A stretch of 36,245 nucleotides of DNA, taken from positions 1 to 36,245 of the forward strand of contig JALORE010000026.1 of NCBI GenBank assembly GCA_025459125.1, given 5' to 3'. How positions within the stretch are numbered: position 1 is the stretch's first letter; each line of letters opens with the position of its first letter. Below the pieces are notes generated by a model. The model did not search any database, was not told the origin of the DNA, and saw only the letters and a list, made by a program, of their open reading frames with translations. Both the position numbers and the translations under genes were made by a program. Shown here one piece after another: positions 15,958 to 24,040 of the stretch. The stretch comes from Planctomycetota bacterium. Lineage in GTDB: Bacteria; Planctomycetota; Phycisphaerae; Sedimentisphaerales; Anaerobacaceae.

Positions 15958-17010
15958 CTACCGCGTGTCGCCGGTGGTCTGCAACTGCTCCAGAGCCTTG
16001 GCGTAGACCTCGTCCAGCGTGATGTGGCTGATGGCGTGACGCGGGTTGCGGCTCTTGATGGCCAGTCCCCTTTCCTCCAGATCGTGTGCCACCACGCACT
16101 GCGGGCGGCCGTAGGGACCTACCCGCAGCGGATTGGACCAACTGAACATCATCACCAACGGCCGGCCCAGGGCCGCGGCGATGTGGCCGGGGCCGGTGTC
16201 ATTGCTCACAACCAGCTGCGCGCCCCGCAGAACCTCCACCAACTCCGGCAGAGACGTCTGGCCCGCGAGGTCGGCCACCGGGTGCTGCGCCCGGCCTCCA
16301 ATCTCCTGGACGGCACGGCTCTCGGATCTGCTGCCGGTGGCGACGATCGCCAGCCCGTGCTCGGCCGTGAGCCGGTCCGCCAGCGCGGCGAACCGCTCCG
16401 GCGGCCAGCACTTGCTGACCTGCGCGGACCCCGGGATGATGACGGCGTACCGCTCCCGGTCCACGCCGTGACGCGCCAGGAGGCTCTGCGCGGTACCTTG
16501 GGCCGCCGGCTTCTCGGGCAGCACAAACTGTACCTCCAGGTCCGAGGCCCCCAGCGCTCCGACCAGCCTGAGCCAGTAATCGACCACGTGTACCCATTCC
16601 CGCCGGGGCGGAATTGCCGTCGTGTAGAACCAGTGTGCCAACTCTCTGCCGCGCGGGCCGAAACGCCGCGGACTGCCGGACAGCCGGGCCAGCGCGGCGC
16701 TGCGGAACAACCCCTGCAGGTCCAGCACCACATCGAAGCGGCTGCGCCGCAGCCGCGCGATCAGGGAAGCCAACTCGCGCAAGGCCTGCGGGCTGTGCCA
16801 CGCCCGGCCGAGGGACTGGCGGTCAAACGGAATGATCTCATCGAGGTGCGAATGTCCCTCCAGCAACGGCGCGAGCTCCGGCCGGATCAGCCAACTGAGG
16901 CGCGCCTGGGGAAAGCTCCGGCGCAGCGCCGACAGAGCCGGCAAGGCCATCACGACATCTCCCAGGGAGCTGGGCTTGATCAGAAGGATACGCTCACAGG
17001 GCGCAATCAT
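15958..17010 (-). CDS. Glycosyltransferase family 9 (heptosyltransferase-like)
   Basis: This 350-aa GT-B fold enzyme resembles WaaC/WaaF ADP-heptose transferases, which add sugars to lipopolysaccharide core. Typical features are the N-terminal RILLIKPSSLGDVVMALPAL, the central FDVVLDLQGLFRSA, the donor-domain start YAVIIPGSAQVSKCWPPERF, and the C-terminal SNDTGPGHIAAALG followed by FSWSNPLRVGPYG. All landmarks are intact and the length is normal. The start at ATG 17010 is the one that gives the standard N-terminus. A promoter (17076-17104, minus strand) lies upstream, and the short 5' leader runs through heptad repeats. An envelope polysaccharide role is likely; the exact sugar is not determined. 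Confidence 0.92.
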   Translation of the reverse strand: MIAPCERILLIKPSSLGDVVMALPALSALRRSFPQARLSWLIRPELAPLLEGHSHLDEIIPFDRQSLGRAWHSPQALRELASLIARLRRSRFDVVLDLQGLFRSAALARLSGSPRRFGPRGRELAHWFYTTAIPPRREWVHVVDYWLRLVGALGASDLEVQFVLPEKPAAQGTAQSLLARHGVDRERYAVIIPGSAQVSKCWPPERFAALADRLTAEHGLAIVATGSRSESRAVQEIGGRAQHPVADLAGQTSLPELVEVLRGAQLVVSNDTGPGHIAAALGRPLVMMFSWSNPLRVGPYGRPQCVVAHDLEERGLAIKSRNPRHAISHITLDEVYAKALEQLQTTGDTR

Positions 17011-17012
17011 TT

Positions 17013-17053
17013 CGGATTTACGATTTATGATTTACGATTCAGGATTCACAATC
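17013..17053. repeat. Heptad repeat array (GATTTAN)
   Basis: Consecutive seven-base units GATTTAC, GATTTAT, GATTTAC, GATTCAG and GATTCAC fill the divergent GT9/Nudix spacer. The array aligns base for base, without gaps, with 12821-12851 over 31 positions (17029-17059), including a following -10-like hexamer. Confidence 0.6.
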
Positions 17054-17059
17054 TATGCT
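17031..17059 (+). promoter_or_regulatory. Possible Nudix-gene promoter using a heptad -35 box
   Basis: TTTACG (17031-17036), 17 bp, then TATGCT (17054-17059). The predicted start is about 40 bases before ATG 17104. Confidence 0.4.
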
Positions 17060-17075
17060 GGCAGGCACGAGTTCA

Positions 17076-17104
17076 ATAGTAAGTTGTCCAACCTGGTTCG
17101 TCAA
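17076..17104 (-). promoter_or_regulatory. GT9 promoter
   Basis: On the minus strand TTGACG (17104-17099) and TACTAT (17081-17076) are 17 bp apart. The -35 box overlaps the Nudix start codon, so the two divergent promoters interleave. Confidence 0.5.
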
Positions 17105-17541
17105 TGACGATGGGGAGATACGTATACGACTGGCCGCGGCCGATGGTCACGGTGGATGCCGCGGTTTTCGCGTGCGTCGAGGGCCGGGTCCGGCTCCTGT
17201 TGATTCAGCGTCGGCACGAGCCCTTCCAGGGCCGCTGGGCACTCCCGGGCGGCTTTGTCGAGATGGACGAAGACCTGGACGCCGCGGTGGCCCGTGAGCT
17301 GGCCGAGGAGACCGGCCTGAAGGACATCCCCCTGGAACAACTGCACACGTTCGGCAAGCCCGGGCGGGACCCGCGCGGACGGACCATCACCATCGCGTAC
17401 TTTGGCGTGGTTCCGCAGGATGCGCCGCCGGTCACGGCCGCGGACGATGCGGCCCAGGCGCGCTGGTTCGATCTCGACAAACTCCCGGAGATGGCGTTCG
17501 ATCACGACGAGATCGCCCGCTGCGCGATCGAACGCCTGTAG
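17104..17541 (+). CDS. Nudix hydrolase (ADP-ribose pyrophosphatase-like)
   Basis: This 145-aa Nudix enzyme would hydrolyse a nucleoside diphosphate linked to another moiety. The Nudix box is complete at residues 50-72 (G50, E56, R64-E65, E68-E69, G71), matching GX5EX7REUXEEXGU. The N-terminal VTVDAAVFACVEGRVRLLLIQR and the WALPGGF lead-in resemble the NrtR/ADP-ribose pyrophosphatase branch used in NAD turnover. The helix-turn-helix tail of NrtR regulators is absent. The C-terminus ARWFDLDKLPEMAFDHDEI is typical. No clear Shine-Dalgarno sequence precedes ATG 17104; ATG 17110 is possible. The substrate is inferred from subfamily resemblance only. Confidence 0.9.
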   Translation: MTMGRYVYDWPRPMVTVDAAVFACVEGRVRLLLIQRRHEPFQGRWALPGGFVEMDEDLDAAVARELAEETGLKDIPLEQLHTFGKPGRDPRGRTITIAYFGVVPQDAPPVTAADDAAQARWFDLDKLPEMAFDHDEIARCAIERL

Positions 17542-17891
17542 CAGACGCCCGCCCGCCGAAACCCCGGGTGCTGAGGCCGAACAGGCCCGGGAGACCAGAC
17601 GTACGGCGGAGCAACGCGTGATGCACGGCCAGCCCTGTGACAGCGGGGCGTAGACTTCTTGGCATGCCAGGCCCGGGATGGGTGGCAGCGGCCAGCGCAG
17701 CTTGCCGATGGCTCGTGGGGCAGTCGCCAGCGCCATCGGCAAGCTCCGAGGACTCCGCTTGCCGCTGCCACCCTTGTTTCTCACCTTTACAGGGCTGGTG
17801 ATACGCACCATCTTCATCCGTTGGCGGTGCTGGATGGTTGAGCGCGCCGTTGCTCCGGTCCCCCATGCTGTCGGCTTGGCGGCGCGGCCTG
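17542..17891. other. Intergenic region between convergent genes, holding repeat copy B
   Basis: This 350-bp stretch has no supported gene. The only strong structure is the dispersed hairpin repeat at 17680-17773. Short frames across it resemble those at 10200-10350 only because both contain that repeat. Confidence 0.6.
17680..17773 (+). repeat. Dispersed hairpin repeat, copy B (most intact)
   Basis: Perfect 13-bp terminal inverted repeats, GGGTGGCAGCGGC (17680-17692) and GCCGCTGCCACCC (17761-17773), enclose a perfect 14-bp inner inverted repeat, AGCTTGCCGATGGC (17699-17712) with GCCATCGGCAAGCT (17732-17745). The element is 94 bp long and codes for nothing. It has the same orientation as copy A and is inverted relative to copy C. 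Confidence 0.85.
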
Positions 17892-19859
17892 TCACGGCCG
17901 GTCTCCGGCGTCTGCGACCTGTTGGTTGAAGCTCCGCAACTGGGTGTCAATGGCGTTGAGAGCCCACTCGATGTAGTGCAGCGGATGAGCCGGCCGATAA
18001 TGCCTCTCGATCATGAGCCCCCGCCGGACCGTGTCGAGGAAGCGGCCGATTGTCCGCGCGCCGATCGGGGTGGGATGATTCGCCCACTCTTTCAGCTGGC
18101 GGTAGTGACGGGCCAGACGCGGGTTCTGGGCCATCTGTTCCGCAAAGAGATAGTCGCCCGGATTGTAGGCCAGTTGCAGACCCTTGAGGCACAGGATCAG
18201 CGGCTCATACGGCGCGTGCGCATCCAAGCGGATGAATTTGTACTGCTGCACGTGGGTGGTTGCCTGGGCCGGCGGCCGATCCGCGATCTCGTCCCCACCC
18301 AGATACCAGTTGCGCCGGCTGGTCCGGGCAAAGACAAACTCTTCTCTGCCGACGGCCGAGCCGGCGCCCGCGGCCACGGCAGGCCCCTTCTGCACGATCT
18401 CGCGCCGCCCCATGCGGGAGAGCCACAGCCCGCCGTCGGGCCCGGGCTCCAGGCCCCCGCCCATCGCCAGGAGACACTGGACAAAGCCCACCGGCAGGAT
18501 GCGCTGCCGGCTCACCTGGTTCTTGCGCAATTGGAACGAGAGATGCAGGCTGTGCGGCCGGATCCGGTAGAAGCTGACGATCTCATGGATCAACTGGCTC
18601 AGGAGCCACGGATCGGCGGTCGCAGGCCGGGACAGCTCGCCGGCGATGCTCAGCCGGCCGGGCGCGATCTCGAAGAAGCCCTGGCGGCGCGGCCGGTCCG
18701 TGTAACCGCTGTGGTCGTCAATGTACCCACCCAGTTTCCAGCACAGAACGTGCAGGTGGAAGTCGTAGAAGTATTTGAACCCATCGTACGCGGGATCGCT
18801 GGCCTTCGTGGCACTGCGCAAAGGCTCGACCGCGGCGGCGCCGACGTTGCTCAGCTCCAGCTCACACCCCAGCGGAACCAGGCCCGGCTGCAGACTGGCG
18901 CGAATCCGGGCCAGGTGGTCCTCGGCCACGCGGGCATCGAAGATGTGCTGGATCGCGTGCACCGCGTACTTGACGTAATCGATCAACTCCGACTTGCCGC
19001 TGGGGAGGGTCTTGAGGCCGTTTTCCACGATCGGCTCGACGACGCTCTGGTTGGCGTTCATCATCCGCAGCGCGGCCAGCAGGCTGACCGAGCGGGCGAA
19101 GTACCGCTGGCTGGACCGCATGTGCTCCAGCTCGAAGCGGTAGTGGGCCTGCAACTGCTCGTCGAATTGGTTCAGGAGCACCTGCCGCAGAACCAAGGCC
19201 AGGTAATTGCGGAGGTACGGCTGCACCTGGGGATCGCTCACGACGGCCTTGATGCTCGGCCGGGGCCGATTCAGCTCGTGCTCCAGGTAGTAATCGCTGA
19301 CGGCATCGCGATGATAGTGGCTCATCACGAGGTCCCGCTCCGTCGTGGCGAGCAGCTCGCGGTCGGCCTCGCGTTCCACCTCCGCGTCCTCGGTGTCGTC
19401 ACCCGGGCGGGTGCGTTTCTTCAGGAACTGGCGGATGCGCTTGCGGAGCCACAGCTCGTGAATGAGGTTCACGTGGAAGCGGTCGCCGAAATGCTTGCGC
19501 ATGGACTCGGCGGTCACGAGATAAGCCTGGGCCTCGACCAGGCCGTGACCGGTGTGGACGCGGACCGTCTCCCGCTGGTAGCGTTTGCCCTCGTAGCGAT
19601 CGATCTCCTCCATGGCGGCCGCCGGGATATCATGGATCACCAGGCCCTCAATGCGCGCCGGCGGGGCCGGCACGGCGTAGAAGTAGACGTTGTCCGGACT
19701 CACCCGCCGGTAATGCGGCAGGAACGCGAATTCGGCAAAGAGGGTCCCGTCGTCGATCCGCGACGGCTTGAGAGTGAACGCGTGGCCGCTGACCGACTGG
19801 AAGATCCGGCGGTCGCGGAGCGAGCCATAGATGAAGAGATTGTACTTCGGGTTCTCCAT
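17892..19859 (-). CDS. Gamma-glutamylcyclotransferase-like / amidoligase-like fusion protein
   Basis: This protein is 655 aa. Residues 5-120 form a GGCT/AIG2-like domain: YNLFIYGSLRDRRIF at the start (the YGSL turn is diagnostic) and MEEIDRYEGKRYQRE (83-97), with the family's E.D.YEG.Y.R pattern. A charged helical region (about 130-320) follows. Residues 325-550 have the order of motifs of glutamine-synthetase/GCS-fold amidoligases: GCELELS (331-337), DDHS (381-384) then FEIAPGRL (396-403), HSLHLSF (436-442) and YKFIRLD (540-546). Such folds form amide bonds with ATP, while GGCT-like enzymes release 5-oxoproline from gamma-glutamyl amines. The substrate is unknown. ATG 19859 lies five bases after the GT2 stop; the open frame upstream to 20210 overlaps GT2 and is rejected. 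The domain assignment rests on motifs and needs structure-based confirmation. Confidence 0.72.
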   Translation of the reverse strand: MENPKYNLFIYGSLRDRRIFQSVSGHAFTLKPSRIDDGTLFAEFAFLPHYRRVSPDNVYFYAVPAPPARIEGLVIHDIPAAAMEEIDRYEGKRYQRETVRVHTGHGLVEAQAYLVTAESMRKHFGDRFHVNLIHELWLRKRIRQFLKKRTRPGDDTEDAEVEREADRELLATTERDLVMSHYHRDAVSDYYLEHELNRPRPSIKAVVSDPQVQPYLRNYLALVLRQVLLNQFDEQLQAHYRFELEHMRSSQRYFARSVSLLAALRMMNANQSVVEPIVENGLKTLPSGKSELIDYVKYAVHAIQHIFDARVAEDHLARIRASLQPGLVPLGCELELSNVGAAAVEPLRSATKASDPAYDGFKYFYDFHLHVLCWKLGGYIDDHSGYTDRPRRQGFFEIAPGRLSIAGELSRPATADPWLLSQLIHEIVSFYRIRPHSLHLSFQLRKNQVSRQRILPVGFVQCLLAMGGGLEPGPDGGLWLSRMGRREIVQKGPAVAAGAGSAVGREEFVFARTSRRNWYLGGDEIADRPPAQATTHVQQYKFIRLDAHAPYEPLILCLKGLQLAYNPGDYLFAEQMAQNPRLARHYRQLKEWANHPTPIGARTIGRFLDTVRRGLMIERHYRPAHPLHYIEWALNAIDTQLRSFNQQVADAGDRP

Positions 19860-19864
19860 AGACG

Positions 19865-20608
19865 TCAGCGGTCGGAAAGAATCCGCCGTCGCAGCCTCCA
19901 TAACTCCTGAAACGCCCGGAGGATCACCTTCGGGTTGCCGCCCGTCGGTTTCCCGGCGGTGCGCGGATAATGGTGCACCCCACGCTGGGTGATCCGGCAT
20001 CCCTTGCGGGCCGCCCGGGCCAGGATCTCGGTGCTGATCAGGGCTCCCGTGCTCTCCATCTTCAGGTCGTCGAAGATCGAGCGCCGGAACAGCTTGAACG
20101 CACAATCCATATCGCGCAGCGGTAGAGAGAAGAGCAAACCGGTGACCTTGGTCCAGAGCCAGCCGTTCAGCCGGCGCACCGCGTTGTCCTGGCGGTTCAA
20201 GCGGTAACAACTGACGATATCGCAGGCCTCCATCAAAGGCAGCAAGGGCGGCAACTCGGCCAGGTTGAACTGACCGTCGCCGTCACTGAAGAAGACCAGG
20301 TCCTTCGCGGCGGCGCGGAAACCGGATTGGAGGGCAGCGCCGTAGCCGAGGTTGCGCGGATGATGGATGACGCGCACCCGCTCATGATCCGCGGCCAGCC
20401 GATCGGCAATCACGCCGGTGCGGTCGGCGCTGCCGTCATCGACGACGATGATCTCGTAGTCCGCGTGGAGACCCTCCAGGACCGTCCGAGCCTGCTCCAC
20501 CACCCGGGAGACGTTGTCCTGTTCGTTGAAGCAGGGAAAGAACACCGTCAGGGACGGTGGCACTCCACCGGCCTGGGGGCGCTCCGGTTCCACGTGGACT
20601 TCCACCAT
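19865..20608 (-). CDS. GT2 glycosyltransferase (dolichol-phosphate mannosyltransferase-like)
   Basis: This 247-aa family 2 glycosyltransferase would move a sugar from a nucleotide donor to a polyprenyl phosphate. It has LTVFFPCFNEQDNV, IIVVDDGSADRT, HHPRNLGYGAALQSGF and the DXD-region FFSDGDGQFN, all characteristic of DPM1-like enzymes. MDCAFKLFRRSIF (D.xxxFKLFRR) supports this subgroup. There are no C-terminal membrane helices, so it is probably peripheral. It starts three bases after the stop of the GT-C-like gene and is followed after five bases by the GGCT/amidoligase gene, indicating an operon. The natural inference is that it makes the lipid-linked sugar donor used by the polytopic neighbour. 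Confidence 0.93.
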   Translation of the reverse strand: MVEVHVEPERPQAGGVPPSLTVFFPCFNEQDNVSRVVEQARTVLEGLHADYEIIVVDDGSADRTGVIADRLAADHERVRVIHHPRNLGYGAALQSGFRAAAKDLVFFSDGDGQFNLAELPPLLPLMEACDIVSCYRLNRQDNAVRRLNGWLWTKVTGLLFSLPLRDMDCAFKLFRRSIFDDLKMESTGALISTEILARAARKGCRITQRGVHHYPRTAGKPTGGNPKVILRAFQELWRLRRRILSDR

Positions 20609-20611
20609 ACC

Positions 20612-23600
20612 CTACCACTTTCGCTGCAGCCCCAACTGGTCGATCTCCGCTTCGTACTGCACGATCCGTTCCTTGTAGGTCCGGGCCGCTTGCTCGTCGG
20701 TGCCCCGGGCCACCTGTTCCATGCGCGCCAGAGCCCAGCGCGCCACGTGCAGGCGGAAGCTGTACCCATCCCGGCGCGCGTACTGCGCCTTGTTCGCCTC
20801 GAAGTCCTGGGCGTACTGCCGGCAGACCTCGTCGATCCGCGGACGCAGGTCCGGAAAGTGCAGGCCGATGAACAGCATGTCCTTGATGGACGCCGGGGAC
20901 GGATACTCGTTCAGCGCCTGGATCAGGCACTCGAGCCCCTGCCGCTTCTCGGCCGGGTCCGGGTAGTACAGCAGCAGGTTGTGACCGCGGGCCAGGTTGG
21001 CCACGTAGTCGTAGGGATAGCGGGTCTGGCCGTTGCGGATGCCCTGGTAGAGCGCAAAGCCCTGGGGCGACTTCACGTCGACGAACAGCTTCTGCTTGTC
21101 GTCCGTGTACACGATGCGCCAGTCATTGCTGTAGTCCAGGCCACGGGTGAAGGACTTCTCGAACTCCGAGGCGGGCATCAGAACGGTCCAGATCTTGTAT
21201 TTCCGCAACTCCGTGCTGATCCACTCGCCGATCTCGAGATAGTCGTTGTCCTTGAGGGGGCGACCCGCGCGGGCCGCCTGGTACGGTACCGGGCCGCCGG
21301 ACAGGATGCCCATGTACAAGTCGAAGGTGGCGACCGCGTACGCCGCCTGGGCGCGCCCGTCCATGAACAACTGCAAGGGCGTCCGACCGCTGTTGGGGTC
21401 CGGGTCCTGGCCCCAGGCGACGAAGCCGCCCTCCGTCCAGTAATTGTACATGTTGCCGCTCAGGCGATTCTGGCGGATGAACTCGCACGCCTCGAACGGT
21501 TTCGAGTAGGAGGCGGTCATGCGCATAAACACCGACTTGAACACCGGGTCCAGCGGCCAGGGGTCGAGATAAACCCGCTTGAACTTCGCGCCGAACCACA
21601 GGCTGAAGACCAGCACCGTTACGCTCAGCAGAACCGCCGCCGTCCGGACCGCCATCCCGACGTGGACGCCGTAGTCCCGCGTCGTGCCGCCGGAGGCGCC
21701 CGTCCCCTGGAACGAGGCATAGGCCACCACCGCGGCCAGTCCGGCCAGCGGACCCAGAAGGAGCAGCGGCAGGACCAGCGCACCGCGCGGCTCCGTAAAG
21801 CCCGGGTATCCCGGGATCGGGATGAACAGCCAGCGCTGCAGGAGCAGATACGACAGACCCAACACGACGAGCACCACCGCCACCCCCAGAACCAGGGCTT
21901 GCGGCACCATTCGGCCCAGCGCCGCGGCGTCGGCTTTGCCCTGGCGGCGGAAACCCGTCACCAGCAGCAGGCGGCTGACGATCTCCTGGATCAGCAGCGC
22001 CAGCACGGGGCAGGCGGCGAAACCGGCGATCGGGATGAAGCGCCGCGAGCGGATCGCCATGTAGATCGTCATCGCGGCGACGATCAGCAGCCCCACGTCC
22101 ATCTTCGGCCACTCGATGTCGAGCGCCGGCTTCGTCCGCTTCTTGGCGGGACGTTCCAGCACCCGGGAGGTGTAGATCAAAATGCCCACCCAGGCGATCA
22201 GCAGGAGCCAGCCGAAGACATACAGGACCAGGAACGGCACGCCGGTGCCCACCGGGTTCGTCCAGTTGAACGCCCGATGCCACTCGTGGACGTTACGCCA
22301 TTGCTCCGCGTTCTTGCTGATGGAGATGACGAACGTGTGCGTCAGGTTGGTCAAGTGGAAGGGGTTGAAGAACACCATCGCCACGAACGCCACGGCCCCG
22401 GCGGCCAGCGTGTGCAGCACACCCCGCCAGGGCATCACCCGGACCACCTTCTCCTTCGCGGTCAGTACGACGGCCCCCAGCGCCAGCGCGAACGCGAGGA
22501 TGCCGAGGTAGGAGAGCCGCGAGATGGCGATGAATTCCTCGAGGTCCGCCCGCTCCTCGATTCCCAGTCGGCCCACCGGCAGTGCCGGGAAGAAGCGCGA
22601 CAGCAACAGCAAGGGCAGCACGCAGGACACCACGATGTGATATGCCACCAGGGCATCGTCCCGGACCCGGCGGTGGTACGACAGGGCCATGCTCCCCGCG
22701 ACCGCGAGGACGGTCAGATAGAAGAACGGATCCTGGCCCAGCCCGACCGCCTTGAGATGTTCGTGATGCGTAAAGCGATTGGCCAGGGCGCATAGCACCA
22801 GCCACAGCAGGCTGCCGTAGCCGGCGATGGTCCAGCGCCGGGGCAGATTCATGAGGGCGTGCCACCCGACGAACGGGACCAGCACGATGAAGGCATAGAT
22901 GTAGCCGCCGTGCACGTTCGACCAGAAGATGACCAGCGGCACCAGGAGCCAGACGTACAGAACGTTCCGATAACTCGCCAGTGCCAGGATCAGCACATAG
23001 ACCGCCACGAGCAGGTTCGAGAATCCGGCCGGGCGGATATCAAAAAAGGACCGGCCGTTGACCATGGCGAAACTGATGAAGATGGCCGCCAACGGCAGGT
23101 TGACGCCGTACAGCCGCGTCGTTCCATACAGGGCGAGCGCCGCCAGGATGTAGATCCCGAATTTCCACCAGACCAGGGCGTCATAGTACGGCTGGGTGTC
23201 GGAGCCCAGAGTGGTCGTGAGCTTGTAGAAGATCACGTGCGTCAGCCAATTCTGGTTGACCCAGCCGGTGGGATGCCACTTCCGCACGGTTTCGAGGCCC
23301 ACCTTGTCGGTGATCCACTGCGCCCAACCGGGCCAGGTCTTGACCTCTTCGACCGTGGGTCCCGCCTTGTGGGAATTGGCGCTGAACGGCTCGACCGTAT
23401 CGACGCCGTGGTTGACGAAATGCCGCCCGCAGGCCATCGCCACCCAGGTATCCCCGGCGGCGACCATGCGCGTGCAGGCGTAAAACGTGAAGACCAGGAT
23501 CGCGAGCCAGCCGATGAGCACCGGCCCCCGGGAAAGGATCCCCCGGCCTCCCTGCCTGAGAGATACATCTGTCATAAGATCCGCGTTCTTGGGCTCGATA

Positions 23601-23617
23601 GGAAGACCTCGTGTCAT
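20612..23617 (-). CDS. Large polytopic GT-C-like membrane protein
   Basis: This 1001-aa protein has about a dozen membrane helices in the first 680 residues and a long C-terminal extracytoplasmic part. After the first helix it has AAGDTWVAMACGRHFVNHG and later GWVNQNWLTH. That fits the pattern 'D.W...G......W...NWL' of GT-C-type glycosyltransferases, whose first external loop carries the acidic catalytic residue. The C-terminal part includes YWTEGGFVAWGQD and LFMDGRAQ, typical of bacterial GT-C-like proteins, and ends in a helical TPR-like region (about 890-1001). Its acceptor is unknown. ATG 23617 or ATG 23575 could be the start; neither has a strong Shine-Dalgarno sequence. It heads a tight cluster with GT2 and the fusion protein and lies 48 bp after the anti-sigma gene. 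Confidence 0.75.
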   Translation of the reverse strand: MTRGLPIEPKNADLMTDVSLRQGGRGILSRGPVLIGWLAILVFTFYACTRMVAAGDTWVAMACGRHFVNHGVDTVEPFSANSHKAGPTVEEVKTWPGWAQWITDKVGLETVRKWHPTGWVNQNWLTHVIFYKLTTTLGSDTQPYYDALVWWKFGIYILAALALYGTTRLYGVNLPLAAIFISFAMVNGRSFFDIRPAGFSNLLVAVYVLILALASYRNVLYVWLLVPLVIFWSNVHGGYIYAFIVLVPFVGWHALMNLPRRWTIAGYGSLLWLVLCALANRFTHHEHLKAVGLGQDPFFYLTVLAVAGSMALSYHRRVRDDALVAYHIVVSCVLPLLLLSRFFPALPVGRLGIEERADLEEFIAISRLSYLGILAFALALGAVVLTAKEKVVRVMPWRGVLHTLAAGAVAFVAMVFFNPFHLTNLTHTFVISISKNAEQWRNVHEWHRAFNWTNPVGTGVPFLVLYVFGWLLLIAWVGILIYTSRVLERPAKKRTKPALDIEWPKMDVGLLIVAAMTIYMAIRSRRFIPIAGFAACPVLALLIQEIVSRLLLVTGFRRQGKADAAALGRMVPQALVLGVAVVLVVLGLSYLLLQRWLFIPIPGYPGFTEPRGALVLPLLLLGPLAGLAAVVAYASFQGTGASGGTTRDYGVHVGMAVRTAAVLLSVTVLVFSLWFGAKFKRVYLDPWPLDPVFKSVFMRMTASYSKPFEACEFIRQNRLSGNMYNYWTEGGFVAWGQDPDPNSGRTPLQLFMDGRAQAAYAVATFDLYMGILSGGPVPYQAARAGRPLKDNDYLEIGEWISTELRKYKIWTVLMPASEFEKSFTRGLDYSNDWRIVYTDDKQKLFVDVKSPQGFALYQGIRNGQTRYPYDYVANLARGHNLLLYYPDPAEKRQGLECLIQALNEYPSPASIKDMLFIGLHFPDLRPRIDEVCRQYAQDFEANKAQYARRDGYSFRLHVARWALARMEQVARGTDEQAARTYKERIVQYEAEIDQLGLQRKW

Positions 23618-23665
23618 GCCACAACCATCAGAAAGGGGCCAGCGTACGCCTTTCCCAACATTTCG

Positions 23666-24040
23666 TCAATGGTTTGTTCGATGTTCGTTGCTATCCCAGG
23701 CGTTAATGTCGGCGGGACGGACGCTGTTGTAATCCGCCAGCACGCGAACCGGGACGCTGTTGGCTTCGAGCGCAGGCTGCCCCGATGGTCCGGCCGGCAT
23801 CCGCAGCCAGATCGCGCCGCCCAGTACCATGACCGTCGCCGCGATTCCCACCCAACCTGTCGCCCGCGACCAGCGCCAGGCGTGCCACGACGATGCGCCC
23901 GTCCCCACCTGGTCCGGAATGGCGGCCAGCAGCGCCTCCTTCAGCTTCCCCGGCGGCTCCACAGCATGGAACCGCTGCAACTGCTGCCGTACCCACTCCA
24001 AGGGGATGTCGTTGTGCTCCGGTCTCGAATCCGCGCTCAT
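23666..24040 (-). CDS. Putative membrane anti-sigma factor
   Basis: This 124-aa protein has a soluble N-terminal part (about 1-55), one membrane helix (about 61-80, GWVGIAATVMVLGGAIWL) and a short external tail. It follows the sigma factor gene with an ATGA overlap (its ATG at 24040-24038 shares bases with the sigma stop), the classic coupling for ECF sigma/anti-sigma pairs. It lacks the HxxxCxxC zinc motif of ZAS-type anti-sigma domains and has no other recognisable domain. The function is therefore inferred from context and topology. An upstream in-frame start at 24100 would overlap the sigma gene more deeply and is less likely. Confidence 0.65.
   Translation of the reverse strand: MSADSRPEHNDIPLEWVRQQLQRFHAVEPPGKLKEALLAAIPDQVGTGASSWHAWRWSRATGWVGIAATVMVLGGAIWLRMPAGPSGQPALEANSVPVRVLADYNSVRPADINAWDSNEHRTNH

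Noticed and set aside
19860..20210. 117-residue N-terminal extension of the cyclotransferase/amidoligase protein
   Set aside because: It overlaps the GT2 gene in another frame and has no family resemblance; the YGSL motif expected near the N-terminus starts right after ATG 19859.
20327..22795. An 822-codon plus-strand frame over the GT2 and GT-C genes
   Set aside because: Shadow frame with Arg/His/Gln-rich composition and no ribosome-binding site; it spans two real genes on the other strand.
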